Source: CAINFV01 sp964409235 (GTDB taxonomy: Bacteria; Chlamydiota; Chlamydiia; Chlamydiales; FEN-1388). From it: a DNA stretch of 42,333 nt. The notes under the pieces are model-generated. The model was given only the letters and a program-made list of their open reading frames with translations. It ran no database searches and was not told the origin of the DNA. How positions within the stretch are numbered: position 1 is the stretch's first letter; every line of letters begins with the position of its first letter. Shown here piece after piece: positions 8,437-17,082 of this stretch. Both the position numbers and the translations under genes were made by a program. The stretch spans positions 1 through 42,333 of the forward strand of contig CAYPCN010000012.1 in NCBI GenBank assembly GCA_964409235.1, written 5' to 3'.

Positions 8437-9804
8437 TCAACGAAATTTCGGCCGCCGCATAAATCCTTCGTATCGACGCATAATCAAATGAGAGTCAATT
8501 TGCTTCATCGTATCAAGAACAACGCCAACGAGAATCAGCAACGCTGTTCCGCCAAAAAAATAGCTAATCGTTGGAGATACACCCATGACCTTCCCAATAA
8601 TCGAGGGAAGGATGGCAAGAGCTGCTAAAGAAACGGCACCTATCAACGTAATCCGATGCATCGTCTCTTCCAAATATTCCTGCGTATGTTTGCCTTGTCG
8701 GACTCCAGGGATAAAAGCACCGTTCTTCTTCATTTCAGAGACAATCTGATCCGGATGAAACTGTGTGGCAGTCCAAAAATAGGTGAAAAAAAGAATCAAT
8801 AGCACATACAGCAACAGGTACAGTGTGGATCCCGGAGAAAGAGAATCAGCAATCGTACCAATCCAATTTCCTGACCCAACAAACTGTCCTAGCGTCGCCG
8901 GGAACATCAATAGCGATGATGCAAAAATCACGGGGATGACACCCGCATAATTCACTTTGAGAGGTAAATACGAGCTGCCCACGCTTTGCACTTCGCGCAT
9001 TCCCACGATGCGACGAGCATACTGAAGAGGAACCTTGCGCTGCCCTTGAATAATGTAGATCGTCGCTATTGTGACCCCAATAAAAAGTGCTATGAGAACC
9101 ACAACAGAAAACACAGAGAGTTGCCCAGGTCCTGGGCTATCAAGATTCAACTGCTGAATAATCAGCCCAATCGTCGAAGGCAGCTGAGAAACAATCCCTG
9201 TGGCAATGATCAAGCTCATTCCATTGCCAATTCCCTTTTCGGTGACCTGTTCCCCTATCCACATCAAAAAGCAAGTTCCCGTGGTCATCGTCGTAATCAT
9301 GATCACATAGAAGAGCCAGGGAACATCGAACAACCGCACGGCTAAAAGATCAGAGGAGACAATGCCTGGTTGCGAAATGTTCATCTGCAGGGCAAACCGA
9401 GCAAAGAGCGCGGACTGAATAAACGCCAAAATCAGCGTCCCAAGACGGGTCCATCGATTGATCTTGCGGCGGCCATACTCTGGATTTTCGCGAACCTCTC
9501 GCTGCAAGCTGGGAATTAACGCCACGAGAAGCTGAAAGATAATCGAGGCAGAGATATAGGGCACTACACCAAGTGCAAAAATCGTCATCTGCGAAAAAGC
9601 GCCACCACTGAAGATATCAATGAGCTGAAATAGGTTCTGACCACCGCCTGTGGCATGACGAAAATACCTAAGGGCAATTTCACCATCAATGCCAGGAACA
9701 GGAATAAACCCACCAATTCGGTAGACGAGAAGCATGAATAGTGTGAACTGAATTTTCTTCATCAGTTCACTATTCTGAAAAATTCTCTCTAAAGTCTCTT
9801 TCAT
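8437..9804 (-). CDS. secY: Protein translocase subunit SecY
   Basis: A 455-residue membrane protein forming the Sec channel with SecE and SecG. About ten hydrophobic helices are visible. Family landmarks include IGGFIPVPGIDGEI near residue 31, the plug-proximal FSGGAFSQMTIFALGVVPYISASII, and QGQRKVPLQYARRI in the long cytosolic loop. It ends with a short basic tail (MRRPKFR). It sits between rplO and rpsM as in most spc operons. The start codon at 9804 has no strong ribosome-binding site. Confidence 0.97.
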   Translation of the reverse strand: MKETLERIFQNSELMKKIQFTLFMLLVYRIGGFIPVPGIDGEIALRYFRHATGGGQNLFQLIDIFSGGAFSQMTIFALGVVPYISASIIFQLLVALIPSLQREVRENPEYGRRKINRWTRLGTLILAFIQSALFARFALQMNISQPGIVSSDLLAVRLFDVPWLFYVIMITTMTTGTCFLMWIGEQVTEKGIGNGMSLIIATGIVSQLPSTIGLIIQQLNLDSPGPGQLSVFSVVVLIALFIGVTIATIYIIQGQRKVPLQYARRIVGMREVQSVGSSYLPLKVNYAGVIPVIFASSLLMFPATLGQFVGSGNWIGTIADSLSPGSTLYLLLYVLLILFFTYFWTATQFHPDQIVSEMKKNGAFIPGVRQGKHTQEYLEETMHRITLIGAVSLAALAILPSIIGKVMGVSPTISYFFGGTALLILVGVVLDTMKQIDSHLIMRRYEGFMRRPKFR

Positions 9805-9838
9805 ACGTTATAAGAAGGCTGCCGGCTTATTGACAGCT

Positions 9839-10285
9839 TTAGAGCATGGTATATGAAATTCCAGCGTGATCTAGCTTCTCTTTCGCACTGGCAGAAAAAG
9901 CATTCGCTTCGATTGTTACCTTTTTCGTCAGCTCACCAGATCCTAAAATCTTGAGCCCAAAGGTCGTCCCTTTTAACAAACCCTTTTCGCGCAGGGTCAT
10001 CACATTGACTGTCTCGCCATCGTGGAAGAGCAGATCAATATCTTCAAGGTTAATAGAATCTAGACGGCGTAAAAACCGACCACGAGTAAACCCTCGTTCC
10101 GGCACCTTGCGATACATGGGCAGCTGACCGCCTTCATAACGAGCTCTTGATTTCCAGCCAGAACGAGAACCAGCGCCTTTGTGACCCCGCCCACATGTTT
10201 TCCCTAATTTCGATCCTATTCCGCGGCCTCGGCGTTTGCGTGCCTGTGCAGGACGGGACGTATTTTTAAGTTCATTGAGCTTCAT
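9839..10285 (-). CDS. rplO: 50S ribosomal protein L15
   Basis: A 148-residue protein starting MKLNELKNTSRPAQARKRRG, followed by the Gly/Arg-rich GRGIGSKLGKTCGRGHKGAGSRSG segment that threads into 23S rRNA. The globular C-terminal domain follows (TFGLKILGSGELTKKVTIEANAFS). Its start overlaps the end of rpsE by 14 bases, so the two are translationally coupled. No rpmD (L30) is present between rpsE and rplO, another chlamydial trait of this cluster. Confidence 0.96.
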   Translation of the reverse strand: MKLNELKNTSRPAQARKRRGRGIGSKLGKTCGRGHKGAGSRSGWKSRARYEGGQLPMYRKVPERGFTRGRFLRRLDSINLEDIDLLFHDGETVNVMTLREKGLLKGTTFGLKILGSGELTKKVTIEANAFSASAKEKLDHAGISYTML

Positions 10286-10784
10286 GCGTCACACCCCTTG
10301 CCTCAAGAATTGCCTCGCGCGGCATCAACGACTGAAGAGCTCGAAAGACCGCTCTGACTTGATTCACCGGATTGTTCGAACCATAAATTTTGGCTACGAC
10401 ATTCTCAAATCCAGCAAACGTGAGCACTGAACGGATCTTCGAACCCGCAATAACTCCAGTTCCTTCGGGCGCAGGCCGCATCACAAGAGTCACGCCATCC
10501 CACTTTTCCTTTACATCGTGGGGAATAGTAGCCCCTTCCATGCAAACGGAAATCATGTTCTTTTTTGCTGCTTCGCCGCCCTTGCGGATCGCATCAGTCA
10601 GCTCATTCGCTTTCGCAAATCCATACCCAACGCGTCCCTTGCCATCGCCAACCAAGATCAACGCAGAAAATGACATCTTCTTTCCACCTTTGACCGTCTT
10701 TGAACAACGGTTGATGAAAAGAACCTTTTCCATCAAACTCGATTCGGAGCCTTCTCTCCGTCCGCCATCAGCACCTTTTGCCAT
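10272..10784 (-). CDS. rpsE: 30S ribosomal protein S5
   Basis: A 170-residue protein. The double-stranded RNA-binding half (MEKVLFINRCSKTVKGGKKMSFSALILVGDGKGRVGYG) and the C-terminal half (VMRPAPEGTGVIAGSKIRSVLTFAGFENVVAKIYGSNNP) are both intact. S5 lines the mRNA entry side of the 30S subunit and influences decoding accuracy. A short acidic/basic leader of about 16 residues precedes the conserved core. It lies between rplR and rplO and overlaps rplO by 14 bases. Confidence 0.96.
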   Translation of the reverse strand: MAKGADGGRREGSESSLMEKVLFINRCSKTVKGGKKMSFSALILVGDGKGRVGYGFAKANELTDAIRKGGEAAKKNMISVCMEGATIPHDVKEKWDGVTLVMRPAPEGTGVIAGSKIRSVLTFAGFENVVAKIYGSNNPVNQVRAVFRALQSLMPREAILEARGVTHEAQ

Positions 10785-10823
10785 CGTACCTGCCCCGCAT
10801 TTTCACACTTATGCCCTTTCTCG

Positions 10824-11195
10824 TTAGCACCGCAACCCCTGCTGCCGCACTGCCTCGGCCAATTCTGCTAAAACCCCATGATATTTAAATGGACCTCGGT
10901 CAAAAATCACCTGCGAAATCTGGAGAGATTTCGCCTTTTGGGCAATCTGCTCGCCAATCAGCCGAGCAGAAGCTTTTGATTTCTTGGCTAACTCAGTCCC
11001 CTGATTTGCCTTTCCACCGGTCTGCGCTGAGGCAAGCGTTATGCCGTTGACATCATCAATCAACTGAACGTACAGCTGTTTATTTGATTTCACAACGCAC
11101 ATACGAGGCCTACTCGCGCTTCCCTTCAATTGAGAACGAACTCGCAAGGCGCGTCTCAATCGCACGTGCACGGCTTTTTTATTCCCGATCTTCAT
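10824..11195 (-). CDS. rplR: 50S ribosomal protein L18
   Basis: A 123-residue protein of normal length for L18, which binds 5S rRNA together with L5. Typical segments are RPRMCVVKSNKQLYVQLIDD near residue 32 and the closing FDRGPFKYHGVLAELAEAVRQQGL. The basic N-terminus (residues 1-27) is the expected rRNA-binding tail. It stands between rplF and rpsE, with gaps of 35-40 bases on each side. Confidence 0.96.
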   Translation of the reverse strand: MKIGNKKAVHVRLRRALRVRSQLKGSASRPRMCVVKSNKQLYVQLIDDVNGITLASAQTGGKANQGTELAKKSKASARLIGEQIAQKAKSLQISQVIFDRGPFKYHGVLAELAEAVRQQGLRC

Positions 11196-11230
11196 TCAAC
11201 TGTTCCTTCTCTACGGACTACCGGACCACG

Positions 11231-11785
11231 TTATGCAGCTTTCTTTGCCGTCTTGGCAGCTTTGCCAGCCTTCCTGCGAACATACTCGTCAACATAGCGA
11301 ATACCCTTGCCTTGGTATGGCTCAGGAGGACGCTGTGCTCGTACCTCTGCAGCAAACTGCCCTACGGCTTGCTTATCAATGCCGGAAATAGAAATCTGGG
11401 TGTTTTTCTCGACCTTCACGTGAATGCCATGAGGAATCTTGAGCTTCGTAGGATGAGATAAGCCAACCTGTACGTCAAGAACAGAACCTTGTACAGCAGC
11501 TCGATACCCTACCCCAACCATCTCAAGCTTGGTCTCAAAGCCAACGCTCGTTCCAATCACCATGTTCTGAATCAAAGAAAAATACAGCCCATGAAGACGG
11601 CTCATCTCTTTCGAGTCATCATCAACCGACACTCGAATCTCATGGTCTTTCTGAGATACATGAATCCCCGAGCATAGATTCAACGTCAATTGACCCTTGG
11701 GCCCTTTGACCGTAACTACATTATCCGCAACTCCGACTTCAACCCCTTTTGGGAGCACAATCGGCATCTTCCCCTTTCGTGACAC
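11231..11785 (-). CDS. rplF: 50S ribosomal protein L6
   Basis: A 184-residue protein with the duplicated L6 fold. The N-terminal copy begins MSRKGKMPIVLPKGVEV, and the second copy carries the signature QRPPEPYQGKGIRYVDE, which contacts 23S rRNA near the GTPase-associated centre. The C-terminus is a short Ala/Lys tail. It follows rpsH by about 20 bases in the same operon. Confidence 0.97.
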   Translation of the reverse strand: MSRKGKMPIVLPKGVEVGVADNVVTVKGPKGQLTLNLCSGIHVSQKDHEIRVSVDDDSKEMSRLHGLYFSLIQNMVIGTSVGFETKLEMVGVGYRAAVQGSVLDVQVGLSHPTKLKIPHGIHVKVEKNTQISISGIDKQAVGQFAAEVRAQRPPEPYQGKGIRYVDEYVRRKAGKAAKTAKKAA

Positions 11786-11805
11786 AGCTCTCTAGTCTCC
11801 CACTC

Positions 11806-12204
11806 TTACCAAACGTAACATAATACTTCGCCGCCTATCCCCTTTTCTCGGGCATTCTTGCCCGACATGATCCCTTGAGGGGTCGACATCACAGCCAAAC
11901 CAAGCCCATTCATCACCTTAGGGATTTTATTGGAGCCGACATATCGACGACATCCTGGCGATGATACTCGGGATACCCCACGAATAACCGGTGTTCGCCT
12001 TACACCATATTTCAAAAATACGCGCATCTTGGGACACCCATCCTCAGTGCGCACGAGAATATGCTCAATAAAGTTAGCGCTCTTCAGTACTTCAGCCATA
12101 CGCTGTACTGTTTTGTTCCAACGAATATCTGCATACCTCAATTTTGCGGCAGAAGCATTACGGACACGCGTTAAAAAATCTGCGATTGGATCACTCTGAC
12201 TCAT
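11806..12204 (-). CDS. rpsH: 30S ribosomal protein S8
   Basis: A 132-residue protein beginning with the canonical S8 pattern DPIADFLTRVRNAS and ending with GLGLAVMSTPQGIMSGKNAREKGIGGEVLCYVW. S8 binds the central domain of 16S rRNA and in many bacteria represses its own operon. Whether that holds here cannot be read from the sequence. It follows rplE directly; the S14 gene (rpsN) usually found between them is missing. Confidence 0.97.
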   Translation of the reverse strand: MSQSDPIADFLTRVRNASAAKLRYADIRWNKTVQRMAEVLKSANFIEHILVRTEDGCPKMRVFLKYGVRRTPVIRGVSRVSSPGCRRYVGSNKIPKVMNGLGLAVMSTPQGIMSGKNAREKGIGGEVLCYVW

Positions 12205-12224
12205 CAGTTATTCTCCACACAATC

Positions 12225-12791
12225 TCATGATGCCCAACCGGATACGACAACGGGCAGCCCTTTAAATGGAATCCCAAGCAACCGCAACAGCTCGATACAC
12301 TCATCGTCTGTTTCAGCACTCGTTACAAACGTAATATTCATCCCCTGTGGACGCTTTACGAGGTCTAAGTTCAACTCCGGAAAGATCAGCTGATCCTCCA
12401 ATCCCAAGGAATAGCTGCCCCTCCCATCGCACCGGACAGGAAATCCATGAAAGTCGCGGACTCTGGGCGCAGCAATATTACAAAATCGGTGTAAAAAATC
12501 ATACATCCGATTGCCACGCATCGTCACTTTCAGCCCAACCACTTGCCCTTTTCGCAATTTAAAATTGGAAATAGCCTTCTTCGCTCGAGTGAGAATGGGC
12601 TTCTGCCCAGTGAGCTCAGCAAGCTCTCTCGTAAGATCTTGGACCGCATTCTTATCTTTTGCCGCCTCGGCAATACCCATGCTAATCACAATCTTCTGTA
12701 AGCGAGGAATCCTCATGGGATTGTTATAACCGAACTTCTCAAGCAAAGCCGGCTTGATCTCTTCTTCGTATCGCTTCTTCAGCCTTGACAT
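12225..12791 (-). CDS. rplE: 50S ribosomal protein L5
   Basis: A 188-residue protein with standard L5 landmarks: NPMRIPRLQKIVISMGIAEA near the N-terminus, GQKPILTRAKKAISNFKLR, and the C-terminal GMNITFVTSAETDDECIELLRLLGIPF. L5 binds 5S rRNA and contacts S13 across the subunit interface. It lies between rplX and rpsH with very short gaps. Confidence 0.97.
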   Translation of the reverse strand: MSRLKKRYEEEIKPALLEKFGYNNPMRIPRLQKIVISMGIAEAAKDKNAVQDLTRELAELTGQKPILTRAKKAISNFKLRKGQVVGLKVTMRGNRMYDFLHRFCNIAAPRVRDFHGFPVRCDGRGSYSLGLEDQLIFPELNLDLVKRPQGMNITFVTSAETDDECIELLRLLGIPFKGLPVVVSGWAS

Positions 12792-12803
12792 CGCGCAAGA
12801 TCC

Positions 12804-13160
12804 TTACTTCTTTGACCGTTTTATCGAACGCCAAACCACTGTCTGGCCATTCTTACTATACACAAGCTCTCGCTCGCCTTGATCATTAGTCCTTGTCTTC
12901 AGCTTCAAGGGATTTCCTTCTTCATCACATGCACACACATTGGAAATATGGATCGGTCCTTCGACGTTCAGCCTTCCCCCTTGCGGATGCGCCTGAGATC
13001 GTTTCACGTGGCGGACGCGCATATTCACACCATCAACAATGACGCTATCCCCAAAACACGCTGCCACCGTTCCCTTTTGACCTTTCGCATTCCCTGCGAT
13101 GACAACCACCAAGTCACCTTTTCGAACTTTTTTTAACGCTACTTTTTGCCCGTTCATCAT
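12804..13160 (-). CDS. rplX: 50S ribosomal protein L24
   Basis: A 118-residue protein containing the KOW motif (KGDLVVVIAGNAKGQKGTV, about residues 14-32) and the conserved HVKRSQAHPQGGRLNVEGPIH segment. L24 is an early assembly initiator of the large subunit. Two adjacent ATG codons (13160 and 13157) are possible starts. It sits between rplN and rplE. Confidence 0.96.
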   Translation of the reverse strand: MMNGQKVALKKVRKGDLVVVIAGNAKGQKGTVAACFGDSVIVDGVNMRVRHVKRSQAHPQGGRLNVEGPIHISNVCACDEEGNPLKLKTRTNDQGERELVYSKNGQTVVWRSIKRSKK

Positions 13161-13177
13161 GACGTCCTCTTTACGAC

Positions 13178-13543
13178 CTAAATCACCTCTGGTGCCAATG
13201 AACCGATCTTGCCATATCCGCGATCCCGGACTTCCCGGGCTATGGGCCCAAAGATTCGCGTTCCACGAGGATTCCCTTTGTCATCGATAATGACACAACT
13301 ATTTGAATCAAAACGAAGGTATCCATCTTTGCGGCGGATATACTTCTTGGTCCGAACGACAACGGCACGAACCACTTCTCCCTTCTTTACGCTGGCATCT
13401 GGTTCGGCTTCCTTGACACTGCAAATGATAACGTCGCCAACACCGGCATATCGGCGCTTTGACCCACCAAGAACCTTGAAGCACTTTACCTTCTTAGCCC
13501 CCGTGTTATCGGCAACCTTCAGTTGCGTCTCCTGTTGAATCAT
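13178..13543 (-). CDS. rplN: 50S ribosomal protein L14
   Basis: A 121-residue protein with the classic start MIQQETQLKVADNTGAK and the end IFGPIAREVRDRGYGKIGSLAPEVI. L14 lies at the subunit interface and contacts L19 and 16S helix 14. The ATG at 13543 is chosen because nearly all L14 proteins begin with MIQ; the longer frame to 13600 adds 19 residues without counterpart. It follows rpsQ by 26 bases. Confidence 0.97.
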   Translation of the reverse strand: MIQQETQLKVADNTGAKKVKCFKVLGGSKRRYAGVGDVIICSVKEAEPDASVKKGEVVRAVVVRTKKYIRRKDGYLRFDSNSCVIIDDKGNPRGTRIFGPIAREVRDRGYGKIGSLAPEVI

Positions 13544-13569
13544 GGCTCCATCCCAACACTTATTCTTGT

Positions 13570-13830
13570 TTACTTCGAAATGTTCGACACGACTCTCCAA
13601 CGCTTTAACTTTGAAAGAGGACGCGTTTCCATGATCATCACTTCGTCGCCTTCTTTCAACGCGCCAGATTCATCGTGGGCATAACACTTCGACGTACGAA
13701 GAACCACCTTCCCGTATTGTGAATGGACAACCGAACGGCTGACGCGCACGACAACGGTATTCTTCATCTTATTCGAAACTACAACACCCTTGCGAAGTTT
13801 TCGTTCGCCACGAACACCTTCCTGAATCAT
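13570..13830 (-). CDS. rpsQ: 30S ribosomal protein S17
   Basis: An 86-residue OB-fold protein with the segments RKLRKGVVVSNKMKNTVVV and GDEVMIMETRPLSKLKRWRV, both characteristic of S17. The start is taken as the ATG at 13830. The longer open frame begins inside rpmC and adds 32 residues unlike any S17. It lies directly downstream of rpmC, with a 28-base gap. Confidence 0.95.
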   Translation of the reverse strand: MIQEGVRGERKLRKGVVVSNKMKNTVVVRVSRSVVHSQYGKVVLRTSKCYAHDESGALKEGDEVMIMETRPLSKLKRWRVVSNISK

Positions 13831-13858
13831 ATCACCTTCACTCTCGTCAGATCGTTTG

Positions 13859-14089
13859 TTATAAAAGAGGCTCACGCAACGATTGCTGCAGTTCCCGCTC
13901 TCGAATAATCGTGAGAATACGAGCAATTTCTCTTCTCATCACACGAATCTTTGCGTGCTGCTTCTTTTCTCCACCCGTCACAAGAATACTACGAGCCTTA
14001 AATAGGCTACGCTCAAGCTCGTTCTTCGTTTCCAACAGCTCGGCATCCGATTTTTTTCTCAGCACAGAGGCTGTCTGTTCGCCTTTCAC
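13859..14089 (-). CDS. rpmC: 50S ribosomal protein L29
   Basis: A 76-residue two-helix protein with the L29 pattern (ELLETKNELERSLFKARSI followed by KIRVMRREIARILTIIRER). L29 lies by the tunnel exit next to L23 and helps dock trigger factor and SRP. It is slightly longer than the common 60-70 residues because of a short leader and tail. It is flanked by rplP and rpsQ. Confidence 0.94.
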   Translation of the reverse strand: MKGEQTASVLRKKSDAELLETKNELERSLFKARSILVTGGEKKQHAKIRVMRREIARILTIIRERELQQSLREPLL

Positions 14090-14104
14090 TGTTCTTGGCC
14101 CCCT

Positions 14105-14524
14105 TTACACTCTCTCTACTCGTTCCACGAATCTCGTCTTCAACCCAAGTTTAGCAGCCGCACGCCGCAACGCGTCTTGAGCCAACTCTCGAGGCACATT
14201 TCCCACTTCAAATAATACACGACCCGGCTTGACTGGAGCGACATAATGATCAACGTTGCCTTTGCCCTTACCCATTCGTGTTTCAGCTGGTTTCTTCGTC
14301 ACCGGCTTATGCGGGAAAATTCGAATCCAAACTTTTCCTCGACGGCTAAAAAAGCGCGTGATGGCAACGCGGCAGGCCTCAATCTGTTGAGCCGTTATAC
14401 ATCCTCGTTCCAACACCTGGATTCCAAACTCGCCAAAATCAATAAATGTCCCAGCTTTGCTCAACCCTGTGAGGTGCCCCTTACGAGATTTTCTAAACTT
14501 TGATTTCTTCGGCATCAAGGTCAT
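14105..14524 (-). CDS. rplP: 50S ribosomal protein L16
   Basis: A 139-residue protein with LMPKKSKFRKSRKGHLTGL at the start, DFGEFGIQVLERG, and RIFPHKPVTKKPAETRMGKGKG, the loop that reaches the A-site region. The ATG at 14524 is chosen because GGGAG stands ten bases upstream and the length matches other chlamydial L16 proteins. An ATG at 14533 overlapping rpsC is less likely. It follows rpsC within six bases. Confidence 0.95.
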   Translation of the reverse strand: MTLMPKKSKFRKSRKGHLTGLSKAGTFIDFGEFGIQVLERGCITAQQIEACRVAITRFFSRRGKVWIRIFPHKPVTKKPAETRMGKGKGNVDHYVAPVKPGRVLFEVGNVPRELAQDALRRAAAKLGLKTRFVERVERV

Positions 14525-14529
14525 TGAAT

Positions 14530-15228
14530 TCACGCTCCCGCTGCTGCTGTCGTCGTACCAATGGCTTCAGTGCTCACATCAGTCGTTGGCTTCCGGCGAA
14601 CAGTACTATATTCACCACGGTTGATCCACACCTTGACACCAATGGATCCATAGGTCGTTTCTGCACGACCATAGGCAAAATCAATGTCTTGGCGCATCGT
14701 CTGCAAGGGGATCACACCATCTTTATACCATTCACGTCTCGCAAGCTCAGCGCCACCTAGACGTCCAGTGACCTGTACGCGAACCCCTGGAGCTCCCGCC
14801 TCTCGGACACTTTGAATAGCCTTTTTCAAGGCTCGGCGGAAAGGTATCCTGCGCTCAAGCTGCTTTGCAATCCCATCGGCCACAATTTTGGCATCAAGGT
14901 CAGGCCGCTTAATCTCTTCTACTTCGATCCATACTTCCTTGCCGGTGAGCTTCGACAGCTCTCCTCGAAGAATATCGATCTCACTTCCCTTCTTCCCAAT
15001 CACCAATCCCGGCCTTGCCGTATGGATGACAACCTCAATCTTATCGCTCATCCGTCGAACTGTGATCGATGACGTTCCTACACAGCAGGCTTTCGCCATG
15101 AGGTACTTTCGGATTTTCTCATCTTCAAATACAAGCGTCCCAAACTCTTGTTTGTTCGCATACCACCGAGATTTCCACTGGCGGTTCATGATGAGGCGGA
15201 ATCCCACTGGATTCGTCTTCTGTCCCAT
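14530..15228 (-). CDS. rpsC: 30S ribosomal protein S3
   Basis: A 232-residue protein with the N-terminal GQKTNPVGFRL motif and the KH-domain core VVIHTARPGLVIGKKGSEID, near residues 70-90. The C-terminal half includes ARREWYKDGVIPLQTMRQDIDFA. S3 forms part of the mRNA entry helicase site with S4 and S5. A short Thr/Ala tail follows. It lies between rplV and rplP. Confidence 0.97.
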   Translation of the reverse strand: MGQKTNPVGFRLIMNRQWKSRWYANKQEFGTLVFEDEKIRKYLMAKACCVGTSSITVRRMSDKIEVVIHTARPGLVIGKKGSEIDILRGELSKLTGKEVWIEVEEIKRPDLDAKIVADGIAKQLERRIPFRRALKKAIQSVREAGAPGVRVQVTGRLGGAELARREWYKDGVIPLQTMRQDIDFAYGRAETTYGSIGVKVWINRGEYSTVRRKPTTDVSTEAIGTTTAAAGA

Positions 15229-15237
15229 TCGTGCTCC

Positions 15238-15573
15238 TTACGACGCAGCAACTACAACCGTAAAATGACTCATTCTCTTCAAGAAGGGATGACGACTTCC
15301 ACGACTTCGCGGTTTTGACCGCTTCATTCGAGGCCCCTCATCCACACGGACTTCTTGAACCACTAAATCTTCGCGACGTGCATCGCCTTGCGACTCCGCA
15401 TTCGCCATTGCACTACGCAGTGTTTTGACCAATAAACGCCCTGCCTTCAACCCTGAGTACCGAAGCTGAAGCTCAGCATCCTGTACCGAACGACCTCGAA
15501 TAAGCCCAGCAGCAAGCCGAGCCTTGCGAGGACTGATACGAATATATTTTGTCACAGCTGTGTATCGTTCCAT
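15238..15573 (-). CDS. rplV: 50S ribosomal protein L22
   Basis: A 111-residue protein beginning MERYTAVTKYIRISPRKARL. It has the long beta-hairpin region ending VRVDEGPRMKRSKPRSRGS, which extends into the exit tunnel and is the macrolide-linked loop in other bacteria. Length is normal for the family. It sits seven bases after rpsS. Confidence 0.96.
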   Translation of the reverse strand: MERYTAVTKYIRISPRKARLAAGLIRGRSVQDAELQLRYSGLKAGRLLVKTLRSAMANAESQGDARREDLVVQEVRVDEGPRMKRSKPRSRGSRHPFLKRMSHFTVVVAAS

Positions 15574-15579
15574 TCCTTC

Positions 15580-15861
15580 CTACCCTGCTGTTGCAACGGC
15601 TTTCTTGATGGGATGCCCTTTGAATTGACGCGTCGGCACAAACTCTCCTAAGCGATGACCAACCATGTTCTCTGTTACATACACAGGCTGATGCTTCTTG
15701 CCGTTGTGCACCTCGAACGTGCCCCCAATCATATCGGGAATAATCATCGATCGACGAGACCACGTTTTTATCGTTCGCTTTTCCCTCAAAGCGCTTACCT
15801 CTTGCACCTTTTTCAATAGGTGATGGTCCACAAAGGGTCCTTTCTTGAGCGATCTGGCCAT
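15580..15861 (-). CDS. rpsS: 30S ribosomal protein S19
   Basis: A 93-residue protein with the typical MARSLKKGPFVDHHLLKKV start, the central STIIPDMIG-like RRSMIIPDMIGGTFEVHNGKK segment, and the GHRLGEFVPTRQFKGH signature. S19 lies in the small-subunit head and contacts A-site tRNA and S13. It starts two bases after the rplB stop. Confidence 0.97.
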   Translation of the reverse strand: MARSLKKGPFVDHHLLKKVQEVSALREKRTIKTWSRRSMIIPDMIGGTFEVHNGKKHQPVYVTENMVGHRLGEFVPTRQFKGHPIKKAVATAG

Positions 15862-15863
15862 GG

Positions 15864-16712
15864 TTACTTAATCCTACGATCCTTAATGATAAAGCGACTT
15901 GATACCTTGCGCTTCGCACGCGTCCGATATCCTTTAGTCTGCATTGCCCACGGTGTTTGTGGAATATAGCCATTATGCTTCCCTTCACCACCACCATGTG
16001 GGTGGTCAACAGGGTTCATGGCCGTTCCACGGACTGTTGGACGAATGCCCATCCATCGCTTTCGGCCAGCCTTCCCCTCATCGCGGACATTGTGTTCGGC
16101 ATTTGACACGACGCCAAGCGTCGCGCGACACTCTTCGCGAACAACTCGCATCTCTCCAGACGGCATTCGAAGCGTAGCAAATCCGTTGTTTCGACCCATT
16201 AACTGCGCCGACAACCCCGCAGACCGAACCATTTTTGCCCCGCCTTGCGGCTTCATCTCGATATTGTGGATCACTGAACCAATGGGCATAAGCTTGAGCG
16301 GCGACGTACTGCCAATCGAAAACGAAGGATTCGTATCACTCGAAATAACGACGTCTCCCTTCTTCAATCCTTCCGGGGCAATGATATACCGCTTTTCTCC
16401 ATCTCGATAGTTGAGCAACGCAATGAACGCCGACCTGTTAGGATCGTACTCAATTGAAGCAACCGTCGCCGGAATATCGAGTTTATCTCTCTTGAAATCA
16501 ATGAGTCGGTAGAATCTCTTGTGTCCGCCGCCTCTGTGTCGGCATGTAATATGGCCGTTATTGTTGCGACCATTTGTTCTCACTTTTGGAAGGAGCAACG
16601 ATTTCTCTGGCCGAACTGTTGCTCGCGTTTTGCCAACGCGCGTCAGCTGATTATTCGTCGGAAGGAGCAATCGCCTTGTTCCTGGTGTGACTGGTCGAAA
16701 TTTTTTCATCAT
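15864..16712 (-). CDS. rplB: 50S ribosomal protein L2
   Basis: A 282-residue protein close to the normal 275-285. It includes the RNA-binding core GRNNNGHITCRHRGGGHKR and the C-terminal signature VRGTAMNPVDHPHGGGEG, whose His residues lie near the peptidyl-transferase centre. L2 is needed for subunit association. The start begins MMKKFRPVTPGTRR. It follows rplW by 26 bases. Confidence 0.97.
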   Translation of the reverse strand: MMKKFRPVTPGTRRLLLPTNNQLTRVGKTRATVRPEKSLLLPKVRTNGRNNNGHITCRHRGGGHKRFYRLIDFKRDKLDIPATVASIEYDPNRSAFIALLNYRDGEKRYIIAPEGLKKGDVVISSDTNPSFSIGSTSPLKLMPIGSVIHNIEMKPQGGAKMVRSAGLSAQLMGRNNGFATLRMPSGEMRVVREECRATLGVVSNAEHNVRDEGKAGRKRWMGIRPTVRGTAMNPVDHPHGGGEGKHNGYIPQTPWAMQTKGYRTRAKRKVSSRFIIKDRRIK

Positions 16713-16738
16713 AGCTTTCGTTTCCCTTCAGATGCCCT

Positions 16739-17068
16739 TCACTCGATCGTGGTACCAACAGCAAACGTCACAATCGCTTTCTTATATCCAGATTGTACAC
16801 CTGGGTTCATGCGCCCCCGACGATTGCGTTTCTTCGGTTTCACTGTGATCGTATTCACAGCAAGCACCTTGACATTTTTGTCCGCATACATTGCTTCAAT
16901 AGCATCGGCAATCTGTGGCTTATTCGCCTTCCCATCGACGAGAAACGTATACTTCGGTGTTTCGCACCGAGCCACACTCCGATTACTCGTGGCATCTTTC
17001 AACTTCTCTAGAACAGCAGCCTTCTCTGTCAAATATCTCTTCTTGATCACCTTATACGGGCTATCCAT
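16739..17068 (-). CDS. rplW: 50S ribosomal protein L23
   Basis: A 109-residue protein with SPYKVIKKRYLTEKAAVLEKL at the start. The C-terminal half contains NTITVKPKKRNRRGRMNPGVQSGYKKAIVTF. L23 is the tunnel-exit docking site for trigger factor and SRP. The ATG at 17068 is preferred because GAGGAG stands nine bases upstream; earlier Met codons at 17074 and 17095 are badly spaced or lie inside rplD. It sits 14 bases after rplD. Confidence 0.94.
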   Translation of the reverse strand: MDSPYKVIKKRYLTEKAAVLEKLKDATSNRSVARCETPKYTFLVDGKANKPQIADAIEAMYADKNVKVLAVNTITVKPKKRNRRGRMNPGVQSGYKKAIVTFAVGTTIE

Positions 17069-17082
17069 GGTCATGCACTCCT

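Noticed and set aside
15473..16009. 178-residue minus-strand frame across rpsS and rplB
   Set aside because: It is an alternative frame of two intact ribosomal genes with no protein features of its own.
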